This document shows, in pieces, positions 40,628 to 49,736 of a stretch of 64,000 bases of DNA. Position numbers and translations under genes: made by a program. Every line of letters begins with the position of its first letter. The first letter of the stretch is position 1. The stretch covers positions 1,302,001 to 1,366,000 of the forward strand of contig CAVYPR010000001.1 in NCBI GenBank assembly GCA_963770505.1, given 5' to 3'. The notes beneath the pieces are model-generated. The model had not been told where the DNA came from. It made no database searches and saw only the letters and a list, made by a program, of their open reading frames with translations. The stretch is from CAVYPR01 sp963770505. Lineage in GTDB: Bacteria > Actinomycetota > Acidimicrobiia > Acidimicrobiales > RAAP-2.

Positions 40628-42913
40628 CTATGCAACCGGGTTGACCGAGTAGCGCTCCATCGCCTCGTTGATCCGGTTGGCAATGGGCTGAATTGTGCGT
40701 GTGAGCGCAGCGATCGCCTTGACCTCGCGCAGGTAGGCGTCAACCGATCGCGCCGTCTTCATGGTTTCCGCGATCTGCTGCTGATGCTCCAGGAGAGGGA
40801 TGAGCTCCAACGCTCCGTCCCGGGACGTCGCTGTGGGGAAGTCGATGGATTGGAGACCCGAGATCTGTGTGCCGAGGCTGTTCACCAGGATGCTGCTGGC
40901 GTTGTCGACGCAGTCGAGATTCCGTCCACACCCCTCGTCGGCCTCCAGGTAGTTCTCGGCCGCCGTGCGGGCCTGAATGTTCAGGTCCTCCCACTGCACG
41001 GCAGCGGTCGACGTCCTCTGTACCCCTACGAACGTGGGGATGGCCACAACCCATTCGCCGACGTACAGGATCACGCCAACGGCGAGCGTGGCGATGGCGA
41101 GCTTCTTGGCCGCACCTTTGAGGGCCAACGTGCCACCCTCGAGGGTCCCTGCGGCCGCCGGTCCGTCGCCCAGGAGCCCCCAGGGATATTCGGGCGTGAG
41201 CAAGAAGAAGTAGGCGTAGAGGCGCAACAGGTACCGCAGGCCGGCCGCCAGCGTGAGGTGGAGGGGCCTCGGGGCCCGGCCGAGGACCAGCGTGGCGCAC
41301 CAGCAGGCGAACGCCACGATTGCCAGGCCGGCATTGAAGAACCCTTCCAGGAAGCTGGCCGGGACGACGATGACGAGCCTGAAGAGGACCGCGGCACGGT
41401 TCAGTCGGGGCGGCGGGCCGGCCAGCGTGAGGGTGACGGGGTAGGGCACGTCGTCCATCGAGAACGGTGGGTACCGGTCGGTGAGGAAGTAGAGGTAGGC
41501 GTACGCGTGCGCCTGCCACTGCAGGACACCGCGCACGAAGGACCAGAGCGACCGCGGCACCTGCGCGGTGAACAGGGCGCAGAACCACATGATGACGACG
41601 ACGATCTCCACCACGAAGAAGAGGATCGACAGCACGATGAGGTTCGGGAGCGCCAGCACCAGCCGCAGGAGGGTCTTCCATCGGGCCTGGCGCTGGGGTT
41701 CGTGCACAAGGAGGTCGAGCCGTCCCGCTGGCGGCGGGGGCTGCCCGCCGGGGGGCCACCACGAGGTGGCCCCCGGCGGCAGGGTTGGCGGCCCCTGGCT
41801 CCCCAGGCCGTACGGGGGTCCGGGAGGCGGGGGACTCTGCCCCATGGCGGCCCCCTGCCCCCAGGTGGGGGGAGGCGGGGGCAACGGTGGCGGCGGCCGG
41901 TCACCGGGCGTCTCCCCCGGTGGGCCCGCCGGTGGCGGGGTCGGTGGGGTTGCACCCGTCACCCACGTCGGCGGGGGCGCCGGCATCGGCGGCGGGGGCA
42001 GGTCAGCCGGAGGGGCGGCGTCGGGCGGCCGGGGTGGCGCGGCCTCGGGGCGGTCGGGGTCTCTTGGCGTCGCCGACCGCTCGAGACCCGGCTCGGGCCC
42101 CGGGTGGGCCGCCTCGTCGCTCGGCGTGGACCCCCCGCCCGGGGCGTCGGGCGGCTCCCCCTCCCCGCCCGGTCGGAACGGGGGCAGCGGCGGCTCGGCA
42201 AGCTGCTGGGACCAGAGTGCGGCGGCGGAAGGCTCGTCGGCCCGATCAGGCGGTCCCGCTACTTCTTCGCCGGCTTCGGGCAACAAGGGGGGAACTGCCT
42301 CCGAGCGGTCCTGGTCCACCGGCTGGCGGCGGAACGGGGGCAGCGGCGGCTCGGCAAACTGCTCTGACCACAGATCGGCGGAGCTCTGCTGCGCAGTGGG
42401 GTCGGACGGCTCTTCCTGCTGCGGGCGCAGCGGCGGGAGGGGCTCGCCGAGGGGTACCCCGGTGCCCGGGGGCGTGCGGGCCGGGACCATGCCGGGTTCC
42501 GGTGGCTCCGTGGCCCGGCGAAACGGCGGGAGCGAGGGCTCGGGAAAGCCAGCCGTCCCGGCGCCCGGCGACGGCGTCCACCAGCCGGGACGCGCAGGGG
42601 ACGGCTCCGTCTCTCCCTGGGGTGGCGGCGCGGTCTCGGTGGACGGACCGGACCCGGTCCCGACCGGGCCCTCGGCTGCGGCCGGTTCGGGCGCGGTGTC
42701 CGACGCGCCGGTTTCCTGCTCGGGAGGAGGGACCTCGGAGGTGTCGAGCCCGGACGCGGTTGCCGGCTGGCTGGACACGAGCGCCTCTTGGTGCCAGCTC
42801 CCCGACGCGTCGCGCCGCCGTCGCCACGTCCACCGGTGGCCGTCGAAGTAGGCCAGGTCGTCCATGTCGCCACGGTTCGAGTACCAGCCCGGGCGCTGTG
42901 GTCCGTCCGACAT
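40628..42913 (-). CDS. DUF2510 / Pro-rich / DUF4389 membrane protein
   Basis: 761 residues from ATG 42913, which follows GGGGAGGGGAGAG. Residues about 5-40 (PGWYSNRGDMDDLAYFDGH, then RWTWRRR) form a DUF2510 module. Residues 45-420 are acidic and Pro-rich with PPLPPFR-like repeats, presumably cytoplasmic and disordered. Residues 430-640 hold two DUF4389 units with membrane helices (LPNLIVLSILFFVVEIVVVI; VIVVPASFLEGFFNAGLAIV). A further helix near 650 (LAIATLAVGVILYVGEWVV) leads to an about 110-residue external tail with two cysteines (GCGRNLDCVD) and a coiled region. This looks like a membrane scaffold. The function is unknown; the repeated PPLPPFR motifs may bind a partner. Confidence 0.85.
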   Translation of the reverse strand: MSDGPQRPGWYSNRGDMDDLAYFDGHRWTWRRRRDASGSWHQEALVSSQPATASGLDTSEVPPPEQETGASDTAPEPAAAEGPVGTGSGPSTETAPPPQGETEPSPARPGWWTPSPGAGTAGFPEPSLPPFRRATEPPEPGMVPARTPPGTGVPLGEPLPPLRPQQEEPSDPTAQQSSADLWSEQFAEPPLPPFRRQPVDQDRSEAVPPLLPEAGEEVAGPPDRADEPSAAALWSQQLAEPPLPPFRPGGEGEPPDAPGGGSTPSDEAAHPGPEPGLERSATPRDPDRPEAAPPRPPDAAPPADLPPPPMPAPPPTWVTGATPPTPPPAGPPGETPGDRPPPPLPPPPPTWGQGAAMGQSPPPPGPPYGLGSQGPPTLPPGATSWWPPGGQPPPPAGRLDLLVHEPQRQARWKTLLRLVLALPNLIVLSILFFVVEIVVVIMWFCALFTAQVPRSLWSFVRGVLQWQAHAYAYLYFLTDRYPPFSMDDVPYPVTLTLAGPPPRLNRAAVLFRLVIVVPASFLEGFFNAGLAIVAFACWCATLVLGRAPRPLHLTLAAGLRYLLRLYAYFFLLTPEYPWGLLGDGPAAAGTLEGGTLALKGAAKKLAIATLAVGVILYVGEWVVAIPTFVGVQRTSTAAVQWEDLNIQARTAAENYLEADEGCGRNLDCVDNASSILVNSLGTQISGLQSIDFPTATSRDGALELIPLLEHQQQIAETMKTARSVDAYLREVKAIAALTRTIQPIANRINEAMERYSVNPVA

Positions 42914-43128
42914 CTCTCCCCTCCCCCGGCGGCCGCTCGCCGGCCGAGGATCTCCGGGCGTGCGGACGGTGGCCATTCCGGGCGACCGACGACGGAAGTC
43001 TACGGCAGCCGTGCGGCCCGGCGTTGCTCTTGTGCGTACGTGGGGGCGGATCTGCCGTCACGGTCCGACCGGTCATCTGAGTCGAGCCGGGTGGCGTGCC
43101 GCCGTGCGCCGGGCCGCCGCGCCGGGCG

Positions 43129-43875
43129 TTACTCCAGGGCCGAGTTGGCCAGCCAGAAGTCGGCCAGTCCCCGGTCGCCGGTGACGGTGACCCCCGAGCC
43201 GTCGAGGGCGCGCCGTCGGTAGAGGACGAGCAGGAGGTCGAGGGCCGGTCCCGACAGGGTGGCCTCGGCCGTCGCGTTCCCCCTTTCCACCACGAACCCG
43301 TCCGCCCCGAGGGTGATCGTCCACGACCGCTCGGCGTCGGAGGTTTCGAGCGCCAGCCGCCGTCCGTCGCCCCGGAGGTTGGCCACCTTGGGCGAGAAGC
43401 GGGCGGCTGCCGGCAGGTTGACCAGCAGCTCGTCGATCCCGTCGGCCGCCACCTCGGGCGCCGCCGTCGAGGGCAGCCCACCGGCCAGCTCGGCGTCGAT
43501 CCGGTGGACGAGCGTCTCATGCAGCTGTCGCCGCGACCAGAACCGGACGTGCTGGTCGGCCCCCCAGGCCCACATGGGGGCGTCGGGGTCGGCGGCCCGG
43601 AGGGTGCCGAGCAGCGAGGCGCCACCGGACCTGAGCCATCCGGCGGTGGGCGGCCCGGGATCGGCGAAGGCCCCGAGGGCCGCCTGCGGCTCCCCGGCGA
43701 GGGCGCCGACCAGGCCGTCGGCCCAGCGGTGGACCCGCCCCAAGTGGAGGGCCAGGTCGCCCACGGTCCACTCGGGGCACGAGGGCACCGCGGCTCCGGC
43801 GGGGACCTCGTCCACCACGCGGGCGGCCCGCTCCACCTCGGCGGCGAGGAGGTCGCACCGGCGGGCGTGGTCCAC
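43129..43875 (-). CDS. Maleylpyruvate isomerase-like (DinB-superfamily) protein
   Basis: 248 residues from GTG 43875. The N-terminal four-helix domain carries PSCPEWTVGDLALHLGRVHRWA and RRQLHETLVHRIDAE, giving the three metal His (HLGRVHRW, HETLVHR) of the mycothiol-dependent maleylpyruvate isomerase/DinB fold. The C-terminal domain (LDLLLVLYRRRALDG) is the MDMPI-C type. Members use mycothiol and divalent metal, but most are uncharacterised. It begins 6 bp after the GMC oxidoreductase stop and is probably co-transcribed with it. Confidence 0.87.
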   Translation of the reverse strand: MDHARRCDLLAAEVERAARVVDEVPAGAAVPSCPEWTVGDLALHLGRVHRWADGLVGALAGEPQAALGAFADPGPPTAGWLRSGGASLLGTLRAADPDAPMWAWGADQHVRFWSRRQLHETLVHRIDAELAGGLPSTAAPEVAADGIDELLVNLPAAARFSPKVANLRGDGRRLALETSDAERSWTITLGADGFVVERGNATAEATLSGPALDLLLVLYRRRALDGSGVTVTGDRGLADFWLANSALE

Positions 43876-43881
43876 GTCGAC

Positions 43882-45555
43882 CTACGCCGGCGACGTCGGG
43901 GGAAGCTCGGTGCCGGCCATGGCCGCGGCGGCCCGGGCGGCCAGGGCCACCAGGGTGAGGGTGGGTCCGTAGCCGGCGGCGGTGACGAACACCGAGGAGT
44001 CGGCCACCACCACGTTCTCCAGCCCGTGGACCCGGCCGCAGGGGTCGACCACCGAGGTGGCCGGGTCCGTCCCCATCCGGGTGGTGCCCATGACGTGGCG
44101 GCTCTCGGGCACCGGGGTCAGCCCGCCGTGGTAGCCGACGCCCGGCGAGGTGGTGATCATGGTCCACCCCGCGCCCATCTCCTTGAGCACGGCCTCGAGC
44201 CGCAGGCCGTGGTGGTGGGAGGCGGCCCGCTCGTGGCGGCCGCCGCGGTAGGTGACCCGTGCCACCGGGAGCCCCCGCACGTCGCGCACCGTCGGGTCGA
44301 GGTCGACCCGGTTGGTGGCGTAGGGCAGGTCCTCGCCCTGCATGATGAAGGCGGCCAGGCGGTCCCGCAGCGGCGACTGGCGCATGAGCTGCGCGTGGCC
44401 CTCGCCCCAGGGGTAGACCTGGGCCTCGAGGATCGGGAGGTTCCCCGACCCGTGCTCGACCAGGCCGCCGCGCATCCAGGGCAGGCCGGCCTCCTTGGCC
44501 GCCGCCCTCGAGGCGTCGTCCCCCACGATGGCGTCGTCGTGGACGTGGGTCACGGCCCGCCCGCGCTGGCCGTGCAGGCGGAAGGGCATGGTCCCGGCCA
44601 CGATGGTCTGGAAGTGGACCATCAGGTAGCGGCCGACCAGGTCGTTGCCGATCCCCGACAAGAGCAGCAGGCGCGGCGTCTCCACCGCCCCGCCGGCCAC
44701 CACCACGTGCTTGGCGCCCATCGACCGCTCGACGCCGTCGGGGCCGATGAACTGGACCCCGGTGGCCCGCCGGCCGTCGGTCTTGATGCGGGTGACGAAG
44801 GTCTCGGACCGCAGCTCGGCCCGGCCCGTGGCCATCACCCGGAGCAGCAGGGCGACGGGGTCCCCCTTGGCGTGGATGGGGCAGCCGAAGAAGGCGCAGA
44901 AACCGCAGTTGTTGCAGGCCGGACGGCCGTCGTAGGGGACGCTGTTGGCCGCGGTGGGGGCCGGGTAGGGGTGGTATCCCAGTCGCTCGGCCGCCGCCGT
45001 GGACAGGGTGGCCGAGTACATGGGCGCCCCGGGCGGCATGGGATAGGGCCCCGAGCGCCAGGCGGCGAAGGGGTTGGCCCCGGCCTCCCCGGCCACCCCG
45101 ATGGCCCGCTCCACCTCGGCGTAGTACGGCTCGAGCTCGCCGTAGGTGAGGGGCCAGTCGGCCACCTCGGCGCCGGGCTGGGGACCGAGCGCCGACAGCA
45201 GGGTGAAGTCTTCCTCCCTGAACCTGGGCACCTTGCCGTCGGCGTGCGTGCCGCCGCCGCCGACGGTGGCCGGGATCGAGTTGACGTCGCCGACGTGGAG
45301 GTGGTCGCCGTCCTCCTCCTTGCGGCGGAAGGTGCGCGGCTCCAAGAAGGGGTCCGGTCCCAAGAAGTGGCGGTGGTGGAATTTGATCTCGTCGTTGGAG
45401 TAGTCGGCGGCCGGGCGGGTGGGGTCGTCGGGGTCGAGCAGGTGGTCGCGCCCGCGCTCCATGATCACCACGCTCCACCCCGCCCGGGTGAGGACGTCGG
45501 CCGCGGTGGAGCCTCCCGGACCCGAGCCGATGATGACGGCGTCGACCTCGCTCAC
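43882..45555 (-). CDS. GMC family FAD-dependent oxidoreductase with Cys-rich segment
   Basis: 557 residues from GTG 45555. VIIGSGPGGSTAADVLTRAG is the FAD-binding Rossmann motif, VVAGGAVETPRLLLLSGIG the second GMC signature, and VVADSSVFVTAAGYGPTLTL the C-terminal FAD region. RPACNNCGFCAFFGCPIHAKG contains CxxCxxCxxxGC, typical of membrane sugar/gluconate dehydrogenase-like GMC proteins and possibly ligating a cofactor. The neighbouring subunit-3 gene (10 bp upstream) supports a two-subunit dehydrogenase. No cytochrome c subunit is nearby, so the electron acceptor is unknown; mycofactocin- or quinone-linked electron transfer is possible. Confidence 0.9.
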   Translation of the reverse strand: MSEVDAVIIGSGPGGSTAADVLTRAGWSVVIMERGRDHLLDPDDPTRPAADYSNDEIKFHHRHFLGPDPFLEPRTFRRKEEDGDHLHVGDVNSIPATVGGGGTHADGKVPRFREEDFTLLSALGPQPGAEVADWPLTYGELEPYYAEVERAIGVAGEAGANPFAAWRSGPYPMPPGAPMYSATLSTAAAERLGYHPYPAPTAANSVPYDGRPACNNCGFCAFFGCPIHAKGDPVALLLRVMATGRAELRSETFVTRIKTDGRRATGVQFIGPDGVERSMGAKHVVVAGGAVETPRLLLLSGIGNDLVGRYLMVHFQTIVAGTMPFRLHGQRGRAVTHVHDDAIVGDDASRAAAKEAGLPWMRGGLVEHGSGNLPILEAQVYPWGEGHAQLMRQSPLRDRLAAFIMQGEDLPYATNRVDLDPTVRDVRGLPVARVTYRGGRHERAASHHHGLRLEAVLKEMGAGWTMITTSPGVGYHGGLTPVPESRHVMGTTRMGTDPATSVVDPCGRVHGLENVVVADSSVFVTAAGYGPTLTLVALAARAAAAMAGTELPPTSPA

Positions 45556-45565
45556 CTCGCGCCCC

Positions 45566-46129
45566 TCACGGCTCGGCGACCTCGGCGTCGGTCCACCCCC
45601 GCGGCTGCACGTCGCCGTCGAACTCGATGGCCCGCCATCCCCCGAGGTCCCGGTTGCCCCCGTACTCGGGGGCGCCGTAGGCCCCCTCGCAGGCGTGGCG
45701 GTAGAGGAGGTCGGCGAACTCGTGCTGGTCGCGCAGGCGGGCCACGCGCTCGTCGGGGCCGAGCGCCGCGAACTCCTCGCCCAGTGCCGCCAGCCCCTCG
45801 CGGTAGCGCTGCTGGAGCCCCACCACCGGCCCGTTGAACTCCCGCTCGGCCATGCCCTGGGACCCCTCGATCCGGGTCCGCCAGGCGAGCTCGTCGAGGG
45901 GGGTCAGGGTGTGGAAATGAGCGAACCCCTCGGCGCCGCCGAACCGGCCCGAGGTCGGCCCTCCCGCCCAGATGCGCGGCGGGTCGAAGGTGAACGCCCC
46001 GAGCAGGCCGTCGACGTAGTCGGCCACCCCGAGCGCCACGGCCCCGGGGTGGTCCCCTTCGGCCGGGATGAGCGCGTCGCACGCCGCCTCCAGCGTGCGG
46101 TACTCCTGGTCGGTGAGCCAGACGGGCAC
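45566..46129 (-). CDS. Gluconate 2-dehydrogenase subunit 3-like protein
   Basis: 187 residues from GTG 46129. TDQEYRTLEAACDALIPAEGDHPGA is the family opening (DALIP), FHTLTPLDELAWRTRIEGSQG and YRHACEGAYGAPEYGGNRDL then WRAIEFDGDVQPRGW close it. Usually this small subunit helps fold or export the flavin subunit. In several related complexes it bears a Tat signal, but here no signal peptide is visible, so the complex may stay in the cytoplasm. Confidence 0.87.
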   Translation of the reverse strand: MPVWLTDQEYRTLEAACDALIPAEGDHPGAVALGVADYVDGLLGAFTFDPPRIWAGGPTSGRFGGAEGFAHFHTLTPLDELAWRTRIEGSQGMAEREFNGPVVGLQQRYREGLAALGEEFAALGPDERVARLRDQHEFADLLYRHACEGAYGAPEYGGNRDLGGWRAIEFDGDVQPRGWTDAEVAEP

Positions 46130-46284
46130 CGCATGAACCTAGTGCCTCGCCAGGTGCGACCTGCGCTGTCACGACGGCTTGTGTGGGCGCGTCCACCGGC
46201 GAGCGGGCGCCGTCGGCCAACCCCCGGCGAGTCCGGCCGGCACCGATTGGCGCCGCGGTGGCCGGCCCCAGCTACCCTGGCCGG

Positions 46285-46854
46285 ATGAAGCGGCGACCCG
46301 TGGTTCCCATGCTCATCCTCGGCCTGCTGGGCGTCCTGTCCGTCGGCGCCGTCGTCCTCGGCCTGGCCATGGCCCCGCCCACCACTGACCTCATGGTGCA
46401 CAACGGGGCGGGCGAGACGGTGCTGGCCCCGAGCCTCACCGCCCTGTACGCCAACAAGTCCACCTCGGAGTACATCAAGGTGGTCTACACGGCGCCCGAC
46501 CAGGCCACCGAGTCCCTCCTCAAGGCCGGGCCCGGCAGCCCGGCCACGCGGACGGTCCACGTGAAGGGCACAAAGGCGACCAAGGCACTGGCGCCGTTCG
46601 CTCAGATGCAGAAGGTGACAGGGTTCACGGCCAAGGGCTCGAGGTTCACGGCCCAGGTGCCCGCCTCGACCCTCTACCCGCCGCAGCTGGCCCCCGCCGT
46701 GAAAGGGACGGTCGACTACGTGGTCTCCCTCACAGGGGGGTACCTGGTGTCGGTGCTCGAGTCGTTCAACGTGCACACCCCGGTCGGGACCCAGTCCGGC
46801 AGCTACCAGTACCGAGTCACCTCCATCGGCGGCCAGCCCGTCCAGGGCCACTGA
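46285..46854 (+). CDS. Small exported or membrane-anchored protein, unknown function
   Basis: 189 residues from ATG 46285. Residues 1-30 (MKRRPVVPMLILGLLGVLSV and GAVVLGLAMA) are a signal peptide or anchor. The rest (TTDLMVHNGAGETVLAPSL, EYIKVVYTAPDQATES, TVHVKGTKATKALAPF, YVVSLTGGYLVSVLESF) reads as a small beta-rich domain. No motif or cysteine is evident. Divergent from the GMC/subunit-3 operon. I do not recognise a family. Confidence 0.7.
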   Translation: MKRRPVVPMLILGLLGVLSVGAVVLGLAMAPPTTDLMVHNGAGETVLAPSLTALYANKSTSEYIKVVYTAPDQATESLLKAGPGSPATRTVHVKGTKATKALAPFAQMQKVTGFTAKGSRFTAQVPASTLYPPQLAPAVKGTVDYVVSLTGGYLVSVLESFNVHTPVGTQSGSYQYRVTSIGGQPVQGH

Positions 46855-46889
46855 GCGCGCCCTGAGCGCGCCCTGAGCACCGCTACGCC

Positions 46890-47747
46890 ATGATGGAGCC
46901 CATGGGAGACGAGCCCGTCCTCTACCGCACCGACGGCGCCGTGGCCACCGTGACCATGAACCGGCCCGAGGTGGCCAACGCCCAGGACACCGCCCTCATC
47001 GACGCGCTCGACCGGGCCTTCGACCGGGCCGGGGCCGACGAGGAGGTCCGGGTGGTCATCCTCGCCGGAGCGGGCAAGCACTTCTCGTCCGGCCACGACC
47101 TGAAGTCCTTGGTGGGCCAGACCGAAGCCGACCACTGGGTGGCCCTGCGCGAGACCCCCGAGGGCAAGTTCTTCCACGAGAAGACCATGTACGTCGACCG
47201 CTGCCTGCGGATCCGTGACTTCCCCAAGCCGACCATCGCCGCCGTCCAGGGCAGCTGCGTGGCCGCCGGGCTGATGCTGGCGGCGATGTGCGACCTGATC
47301 GTGGCGGCCGACGACGCGACCTTCTCCAACCCGGTGCTCCGCATGACCGGGGCCGGGGTCGAGCTCCTGGTCGAGCCGTGGGAGCTGGGCATCCGCAAGG
47401 CCAAGGAGTTCCTCTTGACCGGCGAGACCATCGACGCCCACGAGGCGTGGCGGCTGGGGCTGGCCAACCGGGTGGTGGGCCGTGACGAGCTGATGGAGCG
47501 CACCATGGAACTGGCCCAGCGCGTGGCGCTCGTCCCGCCGGTCACCGCCGCGGTGGTGAAGGACTCGCTCAATCACACGGCCGACCTCATGGGCCAGGCC
47601 GACTCGTGGAAGTACCACTTCATGGCCCACCACTGGATGCACAACACCAAGACCGCCCGCGACGCCCTCGAAGTGCGCAAGACCAAGGGCTCGATGCGCG
47701 ACGTGCTGGCCGACCGGGACCGCGGCGACGTGCCCGGCGGCGCCTGA
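46890..47747 (+). CDS. Enoyl-CoA hydratase/isomerase family protein
   Basis: 285 residues; the true start may be ATG 46890, 46893 or 46902. Crotonase fold: VRVVILAGAGKHFSSGHDLKS supplies the first oxyanion-hole amide (HFSSGHDLK) and AVQGSCVAAGLMLAAMCDLIVAADDATF the second. The crotonase glutamate in the GAEL-like segment is replaced by RMTGAGVELLVEPWELG, so hydration cannot be assumed. The C-terminal ending TKGSMRDVLADRDRGD is normal for the family. The gene is separated by 1 bp from the CoA-transferase, so they form an operon. Confidence 0.88.
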   Translation: MMEPMGDEPVLYRTDGAVATVTMNRPEVANAQDTALIDALDRAFDRAGADEEVRVVILAGAGKHFSSGHDLKSLVGQTEADHWVALRETPEGKFFHEKTMYVDRCLRIRDFPKPTIAAVQGSCVAAGLMLAAMCDLIVAADDATFSNPVLRMTGAGVELLVEPWELGIRKAKEFLLTGETIDAHEAWRLGLANRVVGRDELMERTMELAQRVALVPPVTAAVVKDSLNHTADLMGQADSWKYHFMAHHWMHNTKTARDALEVRKTKGSMRDVLADRDRGDVPGGA

Positions 47748-47748
47748 G

Positions 47749-48975
47749 GTGGCCGAGGGGGACGCGACGGCCGACCGCCGCGGCCCGCTGGCCGGCATCA
47801 GGGTGCTCGACGTGGGCACCCGGATCTCCGCCCCGTTCTGCGCCGGCCTCCTGGGCGAGCTGGGCGCCGACGTCATCAAGGTCGAGCTGCCCGGGGCGGG
47901 CGACTTCATGCGGACCATGGGGCCGTTCGTCGACACCGGGGAGCGCCCGGGGTACTCGCTGGCCTGGGCCGTGGAGGGGCGGGGACGGCGGGGGGTCACC
48001 TGCGACCTGCGCACCGGTGCGGGACAGGAGCTCTTCCGTCGGCTGGCCGCCACCGCCGACGTCGTCTGCGAGAACTTCCGCCCGGGCACGATGGAGCGCT
48101 GGCACCTCGGCCCCGACGACCTCGACCCCCGCCTGGTGTACGTGCGCATCAGCGTCTTCGGCCAGACAGGGCCGTACTCGCCGCGCCCGGGCCTGGACCG
48201 GCTCGGCATCGCCTACGGCGGCCTGCTCCACCTGACCGGCGAGCCCGACCGTCCCCCGGTGCGGCCCGGGGTGACCGTGTCGGACTACCTGACCGGCGTG
48301 TTCGCCGCCCTCAACGCGGTGGCCGGCCTCTACGCCCGAGACACGGCCGGCGGCGGCGGCCTGGTGATCGACGCCCCCCTCTACGGCGCGGTGCTGCGGA
48401 TCCTCGAGTGGACCCTCGCCGCCTACGACCGCCTTGGCACGGTGCGTGGCCGCGAGGGCAACCGGCTGAGGGTCTCCGCCCCCCTCGACAACTACCTGGC
48501 CGCCGACGGGATCTACGTCTGCGTGGTGGCCGGCTCGGACGCCAACTTCGCACGGCTGTGCCGGGCCATGGAGCGCCAGGACCTGCTCGAGGACCCCCGC
48601 TTCACCTCGCTGGCCGACCGGGCGCGCCACGGCGACGAGATCAACGCCCTGGTGGCCGACTGGGTCGCCTCCCTCCCGGCCGCCGAGGTCGAGCGCCGCT
48701 GCGTGGCCGCCGACGTGCCGGTCGGGCGCGCCTACAGCGCGGCGGACATCTTCGCCGACCCCCACATGGCCGAGCGCGGCGACCTGGTGACGGTGGAGGA
48801 CCCGGTGGTCGGGCCGCTCCGCCAGCAGGCCCCCTACCCCCGGCTCGACGGCGAGCCGCCGGCCGCGCCCTCAGGGGCGCCCCGCCTGGGCCAGCACAAC
48901 GAGGAGGTCTGGTGCGATCTCGTGGGGCTCAGCGCCACCGAGCTCGACCGGCACCGCGAGGCCGGCGTCATCTGA
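47749..48975 (+). CDS. Family III CoA-transferase (CaiB/BaiF type)
   Basis: 408 residues from GTG 47749. LAGIRVLDVGTRISAPFCAGLLGELGADVIKVE is the family opening. The catalytic Asp is expected in SPRPGLDRLG (D150). CENFRPGTMERWHLGPDDL and IFADPHMAERGDLVTVEDP are further signatures. It moves CoA from a donor thioester to a carboxylic acid without the glutamyl-CoA intermediate of families I/II. The 1-bp gap to the enoyl-CoA hydratase implies activation followed by hydration of one acid. Confidence 0.92.
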   Translation: MAEGDATADRRGPLAGIRVLDVGTRISAPFCAGLLGELGADVIKVELPGAGDFMRTMGPFVDTGERPGYSLAWAVEGRGRRGVTCDLRTGAGQELFRRLAATADVVCENFRPGTMERWHLGPDDLDPRLVYVRISVFGQTGPYSPRPGLDRLGIAYGGLLHLTGEPDRPPVRPGVTVSDYLTGVFAALNAVAGLYARDTAGGGGLVIDAPLYGAVLRILEWTLAAYDRLGTVRGREGNRLRVSAPLDNYLAADGIYVCVVAGSDANFARLCRAMERQDLLEDPRFTSLADRARHGDEINALVADWVASLPAAEVERRCVAADVPVGRAYSAADIFADPHMAERGDLVTVEDPVVGPLRQQAPYPRLDGEPPAAPSGAPRLGQHNEEVWCDLVGLSATELDRHREAGVI

Positions 48976-48989
48976 TACCTCAGGAATGT

Positions 48990-49736
48990 CTAAGCGGCGC
49001 GGCGTCGGTCGCTCAGCGCGGCACCGACCAGATCGGCGATCAACGTCGCCACCACTCGTCGTTCCATCGAGACCGGCAGGCCTCTCGTGGGAACGAGAAC
49101 GAATCGGCCGATGGCCTGTCCCCGCCACTTCACCAGGATCTCGGTCTCGGGACCAGGAATCCCGATGTCGTGGACTGGCCAGGCAAGGCCCGCGTGAACG
49201 ATTCTTCCGTCTGACTCCATGCGCGGCAAGCGACGCCCTTGCGTGCCTGCCTCAAACCGGCAGGCCCGCAGTTCGAGGAGTTCGGTGAGTGAGTCCGACG
49301 CACGACGAACGACGCTCGACGTTGTTTCTGAACCCGCCGCCGCGTCAGCCAGATCATGGACCATGGCGATGTAGTCGGACTCTTCGTTGGCGATCTCCGA
49401 GTGGTGACGGTTTCGAGCCGCGAGCTCAGTCACGATCACGCCGACGACAACGATGCAGACGGTCGTCTCGATGTCGTGACCGTTGCTCATGGCCAGACGT
49501 TCGTACGGCTTCGTCAGGAAGAAGTCGAACCAGATGGCGGAGGAAACGCTGGCGATCACTCCGGTAAGCCGATTGCCGGCAACCGCCATGGCCAGGATGA
49601 CGCCGACAAAGAGAAGGGCAGCCGCCGTATTGGCGAAGGATCCACGAAACGGCACCAGCACCAGCGCCAGGGCGAGCGGCGCCAGGAAGGCGGCCAGGAA
49701 AACGATCCGGTCACGGTGTCGCCTGACGATGTCCAC
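48990..49736 (-). CDS. DUF4118-type membrane protein (KdpD-like transmembrane region, no kinase)
   Basis: 248 residues from GTG 49736. Four membrane helices fill residues 10-110 (FLAAFLAPLALALVLVPF, AAALLFVGVILAMAVA, LTGVIASVSSAIWFDFFLT, TVCIVVVGVIVTELAAR). SSAIWFDFFLTKPYERLAM matches the DUF4118 transmembrane box of KdpD-type sensors. The remaining 130 residues resemble a short GAF-like sensor (VRRASDSLTELLELRACRFE). Histidine kinase domains are absent. A stand-alone sensor or regulator is possible; the output is unknown. Confidence 0.8.
   Translation of the reverse strand: MDIVRRHRDRIVFLAAFLAPLALALVLVPFRGSFANTAAALLFVGVILAMAVAGNRLTGVIASVSSAIWFDFFLTKPYERLAMSNGHDIETTVCIVVVGVIVTELAARNRHHSEIANEESDYIAMVHDLADAAAGSETTSSVVRRASDSLTELLELRACRFEAGTQGRRLPRMESDGRIVHAGLAWPVHDIGIPGPETEILVKWRGQAIGRFVLVPTRGLPVSMERRVVATLIADLVGAALSDRRRAA

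Noticed and set aside
43096..45837. A 913-codon open frame on the + strand
   Set aside because: Antisense to the maleylpyruvate-isomerase-like and GMC oxidoreductase genes, with a Gly/His/Arg/Val-rich translation and no domain.
46852..46880. Triplicated ctgagcgcgcc after the small exported protein gene
   Set aside because: Short slippage repeat in an intergenic gap, without dyad symmetry or promoter resemblance.
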